64,000 bases of DNA. It comes from Candidatus Koribacter versatilis Ellin345. Its GTDB lineage: Bacteria > Acidobacteriota > Terriglobia > Terriglobales > Acidobacteriaceae. The notes beneath the pieces are model-generated. The model made no database searches and was not told where the DNA came from. It was given only the letters and a program-made list of their open reading frames with translations. This document shows, piece by piece, positions 1 to 7,909 of this stretch. Location: assembly GCF_000014005.1 (NCBI RefSeq), contig NC_008009.1, positions 4,774,001-4,838,000 on the forward strand, read 5' to 3'. The position numbers were made by a program, and so were the translations under genes. Every line of letters begins with the position of its first letter. Position 1 is the first letter of the stretch.

Positions 1-1024
1 TTCACCAGAGCCTCTTCATCGCGGACCTTCACGCCGATTCGCTTCTCTGGGGCAGAGACCTTTTGAAGCGCTCAACCATTGGTCACGTGGATCTACCGCG
101 ATTGCAGGAGGCCAATGTCTCGCTGCAGGTCTTCACTGTCGTCACCACAGCTCCACGCAGGCTCAACGTCAACCAGAACAGTTCGGAAACAGTTCGGACA
201 CTGACCTCGTCCGGACGCTGGCCATCGCCGAGCACTGGCCGACAGACACTTGGAACAGCCCCAAACAACGCGCGCTGTACCAGGCAACTCGCCTCCACAA
301 ATTCGAAGCGAAATCGGATGGCTCTCTCGTAATCGTCCGCTCGGGTTCAGACTTGCAACGATTCATGTCCAAAAGGAAGCCCCACAGCGTTGCCGTACTC
401 CTAGGTGCGGAAGGCGCTCAGCCTCTGGAGGGAAAGCTTGCGAATCTCGACGACCTTTATGCTGTCGGCTTTCGTATGATGTCACCCACCCACTTCACCG
501 ACACCGAAGTCGGGGGCTCCGCATCAGGACAAGGAAAAGCAGGTCTTACCGAGCTCGGACGCCAATGGGTGCGCGCTATGGAATCGAAGAACATGCTCAT
601 AGATCTCGCGCACGCCTCGCCGGAAACCGTACGCGACGTCACCACAATCGCCACACGTCCTGTCGTTGTTTCTCACACCGGGGTGAAAGGGACTTGCAAC
701 AACAATCGCAATTTGTCCGACGAGGAACTCCGCGCGGTTGCCAAGACGGGTGGGCTGATCGGCATCGGCTTTTGGGAAACCGCTGTCTGCGGCCGCGATG
801 CCGCCGCGATCGTTCGTGCCATTCGTTATGCTGTCAGCGTCGTTGGCGCAGACCACGTCGCCTTAGGTTCTGACTTCGACGGTTCGACCACGATGCCCTT
901 CGATGCCACGGGGCTCCCCATGATCACGGAAGGTCTCAAAAGCGCCGGACTTTCCGAACACGACATCCGCCTCATCATGGGTGAGAACGTCGCTAACCTG
1001 CTCTCGCATACACTCCCAGAGTAG
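1..1024 (+). pseudogene. Membrane dipeptidase (peptidase M19, renal dipeptidase family), 5'-truncated by the window and frameshifted
   Basis: M19 enzymes are zinc dipeptidases that cleave X-amino-acid dipeptides. Reading begins in frame 3 with a DLHADSLLWGRDLL segment carrying the His-x-Asp metal motif and runs to about base 187. The homologous protein then continues in frame 2 (TLAIAEHWP..., ending ENVANLLSH at 1024). It includes the MSPTHF segment, the SHTGVKG metal-histidine segment and GSDFDG, all expected of the family. The break coincides exactly with a perfect 11-bp tandem duplication (177-198). Deleting one copy restores a continuous NQNSSDTDLVRTLA reading. The downstream frame shows no further lesions, so the mutation is either recent, a slippage-reversible state, or an assembly error. 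The start codon lies outside the window. Confidence 0.85.
177..198 (+). repeat. Perfect 11-bp tandem duplication causing the frameshift
   Basis: AACAGTTCGGA occurs at 177-187 and again immediately at 188-198. Eleven is not a multiple of three, so the extra copy moves the dipeptidase reading frame from frame 3 to frame 2. Removing either copy reunites the two halves of the M19 protein without any other change. Confidence 0.93.
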
Positions 1025-1045
1025 GCGGCTCCAACCCTCATCCCC

Positions 1046-1054
1046 TGCTACAAT
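1046..1054 (+). promoter_or_regulatory. Extended -10 promoter for nrdR
   Basis: TGCTACAAT (TGn extension plus TACAAT, 5/6 to TATAAT) lies 41 bases before the nrdR start codon. No convincing -35 hexamer is visible, as is common for extended -10 promoters. Confidence 0.45.
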
Positions 1055-1095
1055 ATCGAGTTACGTCAATCCTCAAGAAAGCTCCCTAAACACCC

Positions 1096-1587
1096 ATGCG
1101 CTGCCCATTTTGCGCCCATCCCGAAGACAAGGTGGTGGACTCGCGCGAGAGCAAAGAAGGCGAATCCATTCGCCGACGCCGCGAGTGCCTGAAGTGCGAA
1201 AAGCGCTTCACCACCTACGAGCGCATTGACGAAATCCCCTACATGGTCGTCAAAAAAGACGGCCGCCGCGAGCGCTTCGACCGCCAAAAAGTTCTCAATG
1301 GCCTGATGCGCGCCTGCGAAAAGCGTCCCGTCTCCATCGGCAAGCTCGAAGCCATCGTCAACGAAGCCGAAACCTTCGTCATCGATTCCCCCGAACGCGA
1401 ACGCCGCACCAGCGAAATCGGCCAACTCATCATGGAGCACCTCAAGAAGTACGACAAAGTGGCCTACGTGCGCTTCGCTTCCGTCTATCTCGATTTCAAA
1501 GATGTCCGCGAGTTCCTCTCCGAACTCCAGGACCTGCTGAACCACAAAGATCCAGCGGCCGTCGCGACGGTCAAGCCCATCAAGTAA
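1096..1587 (+). CDS. nrdR: Transcriptional repressor NrdR
   Basis: NrdR is the zinc-finger/ATP-cone repressor of ribonucleotide reductase genes. It senses dNTP/ATP levels in the cytoplasm and binds NrdR boxes upstream of nrd operons. The 163-residue product has the four zinc ligands C3, C6, C31 and C34 in the usual CPFC...CLKC spacing. The basic RRRREC segment and an ATP-cone domain (about residues 49-139, VVKKDGRRERFDRQK) follow. Length and layout match the family throughout. The gene stands alone between an extended -10 promoter and the isocitrate dehydrogenase gene, which follows after 25 bp and may be cotranscribed. No nrd gene is in the window. Confidence 0.97.
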   Translation: MRCPFCAHPEDKVVDSRESKEGESIRRRRECLKCEKRFTTYERIDEIPYMVVKKDGRRERFDRQKVLNGLMRACEKRPVSIGKLEAIVNEAETFVIDSPERERRTSEIGQLIMEHLKKYDKVAYVRFASVYLDFKDVREFLSELQDLLNHKDPAAVATVKPIK

Positions 1588-1612
1588 CCGCACTCATAAG
1601 GAATTCGATTTC

Positions 1613-2659
1613 ATGACCTACAAGATCACACTCATTCCCGGCGACGGCATCGGCCCTGAAGTCACCTCCGCTGCCGTGCGCGTCCTCGAAGCCACCGGAC
1701 TCAAGTTCGAGTGGGAAAGCTTCGCCGCCGGCGCCGAGGCCTACGAAAAATACAAGGAATACATCCCGAAAGAACTGAACGAATCCATCGAGCGCACCAG
1801 GATCGGCCTCAAGGGTCCAGTCACCACTCCGATCGGTGGCGGATTCTCCAGCATCAACGTTGAACTGCGCAAGCGCTTCGAGCTCTACGCGAACGTCCGG
1901 CCAATCCGCAATCTTCCAGGCGTGCACACTCGTTATCCCGGCGTCGATCTCGTCGTGGTGCGCGAGAACACCGAAGGCCTCTACTCCGGCATCGAGCACG
2001 AAGTTGTCCCCGGCGTAGTCGAGAGCCTGAAGATCATCACCGAGAAGGCCAGCACCCGCATCTCCAAGTTCGCGTTCAACTACGCGCGCAAGATGGGCCG
2101 CAAGAAGATCCACTCCATCCACAAAGCCAACATCATGAAGATGTCCGATGGCCTCTTCATCCGCTGCTCGCGCAACATCTCGAAGGAATATCCCGAGATC
2201 ATCTACGGCGAGCACATTGTGGACAACACCTGCATGCAACTGGTGATGAACCCCTACCAGTACGACATCCTGCTCCTCGAAAATCTCTATGGCGACATTG
2301 TCAGTGACCTCTGCGCCGGATTAGTCGGCGGCCTCGGCCTCGCTCCCGGCGCCAACATCGGCGAACGCGCGAGCATCTTTGAAGCCGTTCACGGCTCCGC
2401 TCCCGACATCGCGGGCAAGAACATCGCCAATCCCACGGCTGTCATCCGCAGCGGCATCCTCATGCTCCGCCACCTCGACGAGCAGGACGCCGCCAACCGC
2501 GTCAAAGCCGCCGTCCACCACGTCTACCGCGAAGGCAAACACCTCACCAGGGACATGGGTGGCACTACGTCCACCAGCGAATTCGCCGATAAAGTCGTCG
2601 AGGCCATCCACAGCAAAGACCTCGTCGTCCCCGCACCGCCGGTACAAAGTCCAGCGTAA
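1613..2659 (+). CDS. icd: Isocitrate dehydrogenase, NAD-dependent (IDH3-like beta-decarboxylating dehydrogenase)
   Basis: This enzyme oxidatively decarboxylates isocitrate to 2-oxoglutarate in the TCA cycle. The 348-residue protein opens with the nucleotide-family motif TLIPGDGIGPEV. It carries the substrate loop SSINVELRKRFELYANVRP, characteristic of isocitrate rather than isopropylmalate enzymes, then RENTEGLYSGIEH and a C-terminal HGSAPDIAGKNIANPTA. The Asp in that cofactor loop fits NAD rather than NADP. The start has a good AAGGA ribosome site at -15. The closest alternatives are 3-isopropylmalate and homoisocitrate dehydrogenases, which have a different substrate loop. A palindromic repeat follows just after the stop and could stabilise or end the mRNA. 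Confidence 0.92.
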   Translation: MTYKITLIPGDGIGPEVTSAAVRVLEATGLKFEWESFAAGAEAYEKYKEYIPKELNESIERTRIGLKGPVTTPIGGGFSSINVELRKRFELYANVRPIRNLPGVHTRYPGVDLVVVRENTEGLYSGIEHEVVPGVVESLKIITEKASTRISKFAFNYARKMGRKKIHSIHKANIMKMSDGLFIRCSRNISKEYPEIIYGEHIVDNTCMQLVMNPYQYDILLLENLYGDIVSDLCAGLVGGLGLAPGANIGERASIFEAVHGSAPDIAGKNIANPTAVIRSGILMLRHLDEQDAANRVKAAVHHVYREGKHLTRDMGGTTSTSEFADKVVEAIHSKDLVVPAPPVQSPA

Positions 2660-2672
2660 ATCACGTTCAATT

Positions 2673-2711
2673 GTGGGTGCCCCACCCTTCCCGAAGGGAG
2701 GGTGGGCAAGC
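2673..2711 (+). repeat. Palindromic intergenic repeat (REP-like), copy 1
   Basis: The core is CCCACCCT (2681-2688) paired with AGGGTGGG (2699-2706), with an inner CCC/GGG extension and a short loop, preceded by GTGGGTG. The same arms and left flank recur in opposite orientation inside imuB at 7534-7572. Two members in one window argue for a dispersed repeat family rather than an isolated terminator. Its location just after a stop codon is typical of such elements. Confidence 0.7.
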
Positions 2712-2739
2712 TCACAACATGGGCTTGTTTTGCTATAAT
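2711..2739 (+). promoter_or_regulatory. Promoter of tRNA-Arg
   Basis: An extended -10 TGCTATAAT (2731-2739) contains a consensus TATAAT. A CTCACA element (4/6 to TTGACA) lies 17 bp upstream. Transcription would start about 12 bases before the mature tRNA 5' end. Confidence 0.6.
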
Positions 2740-2757
2740 TATCAAGTCGCTTCACGT

Positions 2758-2834
2758 GCGCCCTTAGCTCAGCTGGATAGAGCGTCTGACTACGAATCAG
2801 AAGGTCGGAAGTTCGAATCTTCCAGGGCGCACCA
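2758..2834 (+). tRNA. tRNA-Arg (anticodon ACG), CCA encoded
   Basis: A 77-nt cloverleaf can be folded by eye. The acceptor stem GCGCCCT/AGGGCGC is perfect, the D stem is GCTC/GAGC, and the anticodon stem TCTGA/TCAGA encloses loop CTACGAA. The T stem GGAAG/CTTCC carries the TTCGAAT loop. The discriminator is A and CCA is encoded at 2832-2834. Anticodon ACG reads CGN arginine codons after A34-to-I editing. The convergent serine hydrolase gene ends one base away at 2836. Confidence 0.97.
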
Positions 2835-2835
2835 T

Positions 2836-3921
2836 TTAATACTCCCTCAATCCCATCCATTCCCGCACTTGCCGCGCTACCTTCGTCGCGCTTGGCGGAT
2901 CGTAATTCGACAACACAATCACCGTGTAGCCGCCCGGCAGTGACGATTCCATATCCGCATTAATTCCGGGCGCCCCGCCTGCAATTCCGGTACCTCTCAG
3001 AGCAGCAAAGGGCATATCGGCTGGTTTCGGCACATCCGGCGCAAACACCGGGTTCGTCAGCTTACGCGCTTCCAGAGCATTCGCCAGCTTCAGCAAATCG
3101 CGCGCCGTCGAGTACCCTCCGCCCGCCGAGCTACCCCTTGCCGGACGAGTGTAGATATTGTTCCGCCTTGGCCCGTGGTCGTCATCCTCAGTTTGGCTGG
3201 TATAGCCGGTGGCCAGGTTCGACGTCATCCCATCCGCCTCGTAGAAGTCGGTGCTTTCCATGCCCAGCCGCTTGCAGATGTGCTCGCGAACATAGTCGTA
3301 GTAGCTCTGCCCCGAGACTTTTTCGATTACCGCACCAAGCACTACAAATCCGCCGTTGGAATACGCCTCTTTCGTTCCTGGCTCAAACGCTAGCGGCTCT
3401 GCCGCAAGCAGCGCCATGAAATCCGCGATCGTGCGGATCCTGTCCTTCGGCGTATCGCGGAACTTCGCCCCAAAGAAATCTCCTATCCCCGACCGCATCA
3501 TCGCAATCTGCCGGATCGTGGCTTTCTGCGCCTCTTTGTTCGGATAGTCGGGCAGGTACTTCCCCATCGGATCGTCCAGTCCGACCTTGCCCTCGATCAC
3601 CAGTTGGCCAATTGCGATTCTCGTGAACAGCTTATTGATGGACCCCAGGTTGAACTTCGTTTCAATGTTATTGGGAACGTTGTATTCCCTGTTCGCCAGG
3701 CCATACGCCTGCTCAAACACCGGCACTCCGTCTTTCGCAAGCAGCACAACACCGGAGAACTCGTCCTTTCGGCTTAACTCGTCCATGTGCGAGCGCAGTT
3801 TCGCAACCAGTTCCGACTGGTTCACGGGTGCATGTGGGCCACTCCCCTGATTCCGCAAACTCTGCGACTGCGCGAGAGAACACAAAAGCAATATGCAAAC
3901 CGCGAATGCGAATTTGCGCAC
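2836..3921 (-). CDS. Secreted serine hydrolase, class C beta-lactamase/penicillin-binding-protein-like
   Basis: A 361-residue protein of the beta-lactamase (PF00144) superfamily, whose members act as esterases, D-aminopeptidases or peptidases; the substrate cannot be told from sequence. A signal peptide (hydrophobic residues 5-18, cleavage near AQS) sends it to the periplasm. The catalytic tetrad Ser94-Ile-Asn-Lys97 is present in NLGSINK, and the second motif Tyr187-Ser-Asn189 is intact. The usual C-terminal HxG/KTG box is represented only by GGAPG, as in many non-lactamase members. The gene runs opposite to the tRNA and ends within two bases of its CCA. It has no obvious operon partner. Confidence 0.85.
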   Translation of the reverse strand: MRKFAFAVCILLLCSLAQSQSLRNQGSGPHAPVNQSELVAKLRSHMDELSRKDEFSGVVLLAKDGVPVFEQAYGLANREYNVPNNIETKFNLGSINKLFTRIAIGQLVIEGKVGLDDPMGKYLPDYPNKEAQKATIRQIAMMRSGIGDFFGAKFRDTPKDRIRTIADFMALLAAEPLAFEPGTKEAYSNGGFVVLGAVIEKVSGQSYYDYVREHICKRLGMESTDFYEADGMTSNLATGYTSQTEDDDHGPRRNNIYTRPARGSSAGGGYSTARDLLKLANALEARKLTNPVFAPDVPKPADMPFAALRGTGIAGGAPGINADMESSLPGGYTVIVLSNYDPPSATKVARQVREWMGLREY

Positions 3922-4434
3922 AAATCCCTCCAGAAGTTGGCTTCTCTTGTATTCGCGAAATGTATGGATTTAGTTCCCGCCGCAATCGCCGGCGCCATGC
4001 ATCAAATCCGAATCACGCAACTGAAATCGGGGAAATCGGGGAGACAAAATAAATCCCAATTTCCCGATTCGAAAAAATCTGATTACCCATCAGTCAACCA
4101 AATCCTTCCATTTTCCCCATACCACCTTTGCGGCAAATTCCTCCGAAAATTGCGGATTTGAAAAATTTCCGCGGTCACGCTCGCTTTTCACCGCGTTTCG
4201 AGAAGAAAATTCGCGCCCCAAAACCGTCAATTTTCGGAGCACCTAAAAAGCCCGGATTCGTAAATAGCTCCAAAATAAGCACTTGGAAAAATCTGTTTAC
4301 CAACTTCTAACTTCGGGTTTTATCGTAAGTTTTCCTCCTTTCTTCCCGTTAACTTCGCACGGAAAATCCAGCGATCACCGAAGACGAAGCCAAAATTACG
4401 TAACCTTCTCTATCTCCATTTCATCTAGTCCGCC
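3922..4434. other. 513-bp AT-richer gap with no supported gene
   Basis: This stretch separates two divergently oriented genes and is visibly poorer in G+C than its neighbours. It contains a 9-bp tandem repeat GAAATCGGG (4023-4040) and an inverted repeat pairing AATCGGGGAAAT (4025-4036) with ATTTCCCGATT (4059-4069). Short open frames here have biased, basic compositions and no ribosome sites, so I do not call them. Promoters for both flanking genes presumably lie here, but none stands out. Confidence 0.5.
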
Positions 4435-5469
4435 ATGGAATATCGACTGCTCGGCGGTTCTGGACTCAAGGTGCCGGTGCTCAGCTTCGGCGCAGCGACA
4501 TTTGGCGGTAAGGGCGAATTCTTCGGCGCGTGGGGTAAAACCGACGTAGCCCAAGCCTCTCGCATGGTGGACATGTGCGTGGCAGCGGGCGTCAACTTCT
4601 TCGATACCGCCGACATTTATTCACAAGGCGCCTCCGAAGAAATTCTTGGTGAAGCGATCAAGGGCAAACGCTCGAACCTCCTGATCTCGACAAAAGCCAC
4701 ATTCCCCATGGGCGAGGGACCAAACGATCTCGGCTCCTCTCGTTATCACCTGATCCAGGCGTGCGAAGCCAGCCTGCGGCGCCTACAAACGGATTACATC
4801 GACGTCTATCACCTCCACGGCTTCGACTATTCCACGCCGATCGAAGAAACGCTGCGCACCCTCGACACGCTCGTGACCAGCGGCAAAGTGCGTTACATCG
4901 CGTGCTCGAATTTCTCTGGCTGGCACCTGATGAAGTCGCTGGCGATCTCCGAGAAATACGGCTGGTCGCGCTACGTCGCGCACCAGGTGTACTACTCGCT
5001 CATCGGCCGCGACTACGAGTGGGAATTGATGCCGCTCGGAATCGACCAGAAAGTCGGCGCCATCGTATGGAGCCCGCTGGGCTGGGGCCGCCTCACCGGT
5101 AAAATCCGCCGCGGCAAACCGTTGCCGGAGGTGAGCCGCTTGCACAAAGCCGCTGACGGCGGGCCGATCGTCGCCGACGAATACCTCTATAACGTGGTGG
5201 ACGCGCTGGACGAAGTGGCGAAAGAGGTCGGCAAAACCATCCCGCAGGTGGCGTTGAACTGGCTTCTCCAGCGCCCAACCGTGGCAAATGTGATCATCGG
5301 CGCGCGCAACGAGGAGCAGTTGGCGCAAAACCTGGGCGCGGTGGGGTGGAATTTATCCACCGAGCAGGTGCGGCGGCTGGATGCCGCCAGCGATGTGACT
5401 CCGATCTATCCCTATTGGCATCAACGGCAATTCGTCTCACGCAATCCTCTGGCGCAGATTTCTGCATAA
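4435..5469 (+). CDS. Aldo/keto reductase
   Basis: A 344-residue NADPH-dependent aldo/keto reductase of the (beta/alpha)8 fold that reduces aldehydes or ketones in the cytoplasm; the physiological substrate is unknown. The catalytic tetrad is readable: Asp57 and Tyr62 (FFDTADIYSQG), Lys87 (STKATF) and His128 (VYHLHGFD). The C-terminal NADP-binding segment IIGARNEEQLAQNL is present. The protein resembles the YajO/Gcy-type oxidoreductase group. It is monocistronic and closed by a strong terminator at 5482-5510. No clear Shine-Dalgarno precedes the ATG. Confidence 0.92.
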   Translation: MEYRLLGGSGLKVPVLSFGAATFGGKGEFFGAWGKTDVAQASRMVDMCVAAGVNFFDTADIYSQGASEEILGEAIKGKRSNLLISTKATFPMGEGPNDLGSSRYHLIQACEASLRRLQTDYIDVYHLHGFDYSTPIEETLRTLDTLVTSGKVRYIACSNFSGWHLMKSLAISEKYGWSRYVAHQVYYSLIGRDYEWELMPLGIDQKVGAIVWSPLGWGRLTGKIRRGKPLPEVSRLHKAADGGPIVADEYLYNVVDALDEVAKEVGKTIPQVALNWLLQRPTVANVIIGARNEEQLAQNLGAVGWNLSTEQVRRLDAASDVTPIYPYWHQRQFVSRNPLAQISA

Positions 5470-5481
5470 CAAATGGTGCAT

Positions 5482-5510
5482 AAGACCCGCGAAATTCGCG
5501 GGTCTTTTTC
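5482..5510 (+). terminator. Rho-independent terminator after the aldo/keto reductase gene
   Basis: A perfect 12-bp stem, AAGACCCGCGAA paired with TTCGCGGGTCTT (5482-5506), is followed by a T-run. It separates the reductase from the imu cassette. Confidence 0.9.
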
Positions 5511-5550
5511 ATTTTGAGCATTGACAACCACCCGTCCCACGTCGCAATCT

Positions 5551-5581
5551 AAAGGCGAAGAAAAGGCGAATAAAAACGCCT
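5551..5581. promoter_or_regulatory. Candidate operator/promoter region of the imuA-imuB-dnaE2 cassette
   Basis: AAAGGCGAA occurs twice, at 5551-5559 and 5562-5570, exactly 11 bp (one helical turn) apart. The second copy also forms an inverted repeat AGGCG (5564-5568)/CGCCT (5577-5581). TTGACA at 5521-5526 could be the -35 element. imu cassettes are usually SOS-controlled by LexA, but this does not match a LexA box I know, so the binder is unassigned. Confidence 0.35.
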
Positions 5582-5608
5582 CAATTTCTCTCCTTTGTGG
5601 TAGCCGCG

Positions 5609-6367
5609 ATGAGCACCGCTTCCCTGTTGCGTTCCCAGATCGAATCGGCCCTGGCGCCACGCGTCCCCGTGGTCTTCAGCACCTGTGCGCAGGTCTCGCG
5701 ACCGGTGCAAACCACCGGAATCGCCGCGCTCGACCGGCTTACCGGCGGTGGATTGCCCGTCGGCGCGGTCTGCGAGCTATTTGGCCCGGAATGTTCTGGC
5801 AGAACCAGCGTTGCGCTGGCGTTTCTGGCGCAAATTACGCGGGAAGGCACGGCGTGCGCGTGGATTGACGTGGCAGATTCGCTGGATCCGGAGTCGGCGG
5901 CGGCGTGTGGCGTGGATTTACGGCGCTTGCTGTGGGTACGGTGCTCGGACGCGGAAACGCGGCGCGCGCGCGGCAAAATGTGGTCGCGACTGGACCAGGC
6001 GCTGCGCGCGGCGGACCTAGTGCTTCAGGCCGGTGGTTTCGGCGCGGTGGTCTTTGATATGGGCGCGGTTCCGCCGGAAAAGGCGCTACGCGTGCCGCTA
6101 GCGTCCTGGTTCCGGTTCCGCGCGGCGGCGGAGCGCACGCAGGCCACGTTTCTGCTGCTTTCGCAGGTTTCGTGCGCGAAAAGCTGTTCGGCGCTGCAGT
6201 TGAAGCTGGACCGCCTGCGCACGCGGCAGGAGGGCGGGCAGGTACTGAGCGGCCTGCAATTCCACGCAGAACTGGTGCGCGACCGCTTTTCCGCCGCAAA
6301 AAAGCCGTCGGCAGCGGTGGCGGCGTGGGGGCAATCCACGCCGTGGGTGACGTCATGTACGCCGTAA
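5609..6367 (+). CDS. imuA: ImuA-like RecA-fold protein (mutasome accessory factor)
   Basis: ImuA proteins are RecA-related accessory factors of the ImuB/DnaE2 mutasome, which carries out damage-induced mutagenic DNA synthesis. The product is 252 residues from the ATG at 5609; a GTG at 5597 would add four. Near the N-terminus TTGIAALDRLTGGGLPVGAVCELFG precedes a Walker A-like GPECSGRT in which the usual Lys is Arg, suggesting altered or absent ATP hydrolysis. The central region is RecA-like and the C-terminus is basic. The gene overlaps imuB by 13 bp and leads a three-gene cassette. Identity rests on this context plus the degenerate RecA core. Confidence 0.85.
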   Translation: MSTASLLRSQIESALAPRVPVVFSTCAQVSRPVQTTGIAALDRLTGGGLPVGAVCELFGPECSGRTSVALAFLAQITREGTACAWIDVADSLDPESAAACGVDLRRLLWVRCSDAETRRARGKMWSRLDQALRAADLVLQAGGFGAVVFDMGAVPPEKALRVPLASWFRFRAAAERTQATFLLLSQVSCAKSCSALQLKLDRLRTRQEGGQVLSGLQFHAELVRDRFSAAKKPSAAVAAWGQSTPWVTSCTP

Positions 6368-7842
6368 TCTACGCGCGCGAGTTCCCGGCGCAGGCGTTGC
6401 TGCGGCTGCGGCCGGAACTGCGCCAGAAACCCGTCGCGGTGATGGAGGGCGAGCCGCCGCGCGAATTCGTGTGCGCCGCGAACGAATTCGCGTACCGCAT
6501 GGGCGTGCAGCGCGGGATGACGCGTCCGCAGATGGAAGTTCTGGAGGCGGTGGAGACGCTGCGGCGGTCGCGCGCGGAAGAAGACGCGGCGCGCGCGGCA
6601 TTGTTGGAGTGCGCTGGACGGTTTTCGCCGCGCGTGGAGGAGTTGCGCTTCGAATACACGTTGGCGGTGGGCGCGGATATCAGCGGGACGGAGAAACTGC
6701 TCGGTACGACGGAGCAGATCGTCCGGCGAATGTGCGAACACGCTGCGGTCATGGGGATGGAAGTTTCGGTGGCCGCTTCCTGCAACTTCGACGCGGCGCT
6801 GTGCTGGGCCAAGGCGCACGCGGGAACGAAGGTCATTTCCCCGGGTGAAGAACGCAAAACGCTGGCGGCGGTACCGGTGGATGTCCTCGACCTTACGCTG
6901 GATCAGTCGGTGACGTTCTCGCTGTGGGGCGTGCACACGCTTGGCGAACTGGCGGCGCTGCCGCAGGCGGAGTTGATCGCGCGGCTCGGACAGGACGGCA
7001 AGCGTCTGCGCGAGTTGGCGTGCGGCGAGCACCAGCACTTGCTGAAGCCGGTGGGTGAGCCATTTGTGTTGCGGGAAGAGATCGAATTCGAGGCCGACGT
7101 GGAGTCGCTGGATTCGGTGATGTTCGTACTTGCGCCGATGCTGCAACAGCTTTGTTTGCGAGTGCAATCAAGGGCGCTGGCATTGGCGTCGGTGACGGTG
7201 CAATGCGGGCTCGATGGCGGTACGACGCATACGCGCACGGTGCGTCCGGTGCTGCCGACGATCGATCACCAAGCGCTACTGAAGCTGATCCACCTGGATT
7301 TGATTGCGAACCCACCGGGGGCGGCAGTGGTGGCACTGCGCGTATTTACCGAGACCAACCGGCCATCGCGCGCGCAGTTGGGGCTGTTTTCGCCGCAATT
7401 TCCGGAGCCGATGCGGCTGGAAGTGACGCTGGCGCGGTTAGCGGCGGTGGTCGGTGGGGAGGATCGCGTGGGCGCGCCGGAGTTGGTGGACTCGCATCGG
7501 AGGGATGCGTTTCAGATCAGACACTTTTCTGAACCCACCCTCCGGCTAAAGCCGGAAGGGTGGGGGACCCACGGTGTTGCGGGGATGCGCGTTTTAAGGC
7601 CCTCCGAAGTCGTGTTCGTGCAGAAACTGCATGAGCGGCCGCATCAGTTTGTGTTTCGCAGCGAGCAGTACATGGTGATGGAGTGCTACGGGCCCTGGCT
7701 GGCGAGCGGAGATTGGTGGGGCGCGGAGAAGTGGGAGCGTCGGCAGTGGGACGTGGTGGCGAGTTCACATAGCGGTAAACCGCTGTGCTGCCAGTTGGCG
7801 TCTTCGGCGAATGAGTGGTGGGTGGAGGTGTTGTATGACTGA
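6355..7842 (+). CDS. imuB: ImuB, catalytically inactive Y-family polymerase-like protein
   Basis: ImuB bridges ImuA, DnaE2 and the sliding clamp in translesion synthesis. The start at 6355 (MYAVIYAREF) gives 495 residues, usual for the family. The N-terminus aligns with the Y-family palm/fingers region but lacks the catalytic acidic residues (no DxxxFF/Y signature), as in known ImuB. A consensus clamp-binding pentapeptide QLGLF lies at residues 341-345. The C-terminal GPWLASGDWW...WDVV...WWVEVLYD tail is family-typical. A palindromic repeat is embedded in frame at 7534-7572, encoding PTLRLKPEGWGTHG between the clamp motif and the C-terminal domain. It overlaps imuA and ends 67 bp before dnaE2. 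Confidence 0.92.
   Translation: MYAVIYAREFPAQALLRLRPELRQKPVAVMEGEPPREFVCAANEFAYRMGVQRGMTRPQMEVLEAVETLRRSRAEEDAARAALLECAGRFSPRVEELRFEYTLAVGADISGTEKLLGTTEQIVRRMCEHAAVMGMEVSVAASCNFDAALCWAKAHAGTKVISPGEERKTLAAVPVDVLDLTLDQSVTFSLWGVHTLGELAALPQAELIARLGQDGKRLRELACGEHQHLLKPVGEPFVLREEIEFEADVESLDSVMFVLAPMLQQLCLRVQSRALALASVTVQCGLDGGTTHTRTVRPVLPTIDHQALLKLIHLDLIANPPGAAVVALRVFTETNRPSRAQLGLFSPQFPEPMRLEVTLARLAAVVGGEDRVGAPELVDSHRRDAFQIRHFSEPTLRLKPEGWGTHGVAGMRVLRPSEVVFVQKLHERPHQFVFRSEQYMVMECYGPWLASGDWWGAEKWERRQWDVVASSHSGKPLCCQLASSANEWWVEVLYD
7534..7572 (-). repeat. Palindromic repeat, copy 2, embedded in the imuB coding sequence
   Basis: Arms CCCACCCT (7534-7541) and AGGGTGGG are identical to copy 1 at 2681-2706. 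The inner stem is CCGGC/GCCGG around TAAA. Read on the reverse strand the flank is GTGGGTCCCCCACCCTT, matching GTGGGTGCCCCACCCTT of copy 1. The element is translated in frame, so an intergenic-type repeat appears to have entered a tolerant linker of ImuB. Confidence 0.8.
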
Positions 7843-7878
7843 AAAGCTTTCACCACGAAGGTTCACGAAGGATTCTTA

Positions 7879-7898
7879 ATGCGGATCAATATCCGCAT
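7879..7898. promoter_or_regulatory. Perfect inverted repeat before dnaE2
   Basis: ATGCGGAT-CAAT-ATCCGCAT, with 8-bp arms, ends 11 bases before the dnaE2 ATG. It could be an operator or a hairpin that occludes the ribosome site. Just upstream, TTCACCACGAAGG/TTCACGAAGG forms a short direct repeat. Confidence 0.4.
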
Positions 7899-7909
7899 CT
7901 CCCGTCGCC

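Noticed and set aside
4084-4120. TCTG...CAGT pair before the aldo/keto reductase
   Set aside because: The spacer is 9 rather than 10 and no TAnnnT follows at the right distance.
3922-4434. Short open frames of 60-124 codons in the AT-rich gap
   Set aside because: Basic, low-information sequences without ribosome sites or recognisable domains.
6025-7167. 380-codon reverse-strand frame across imuA/imuB
   Set aside because: Arg/His-rich shadow of high-GC third-position bias; the forward genes have clear motifs.
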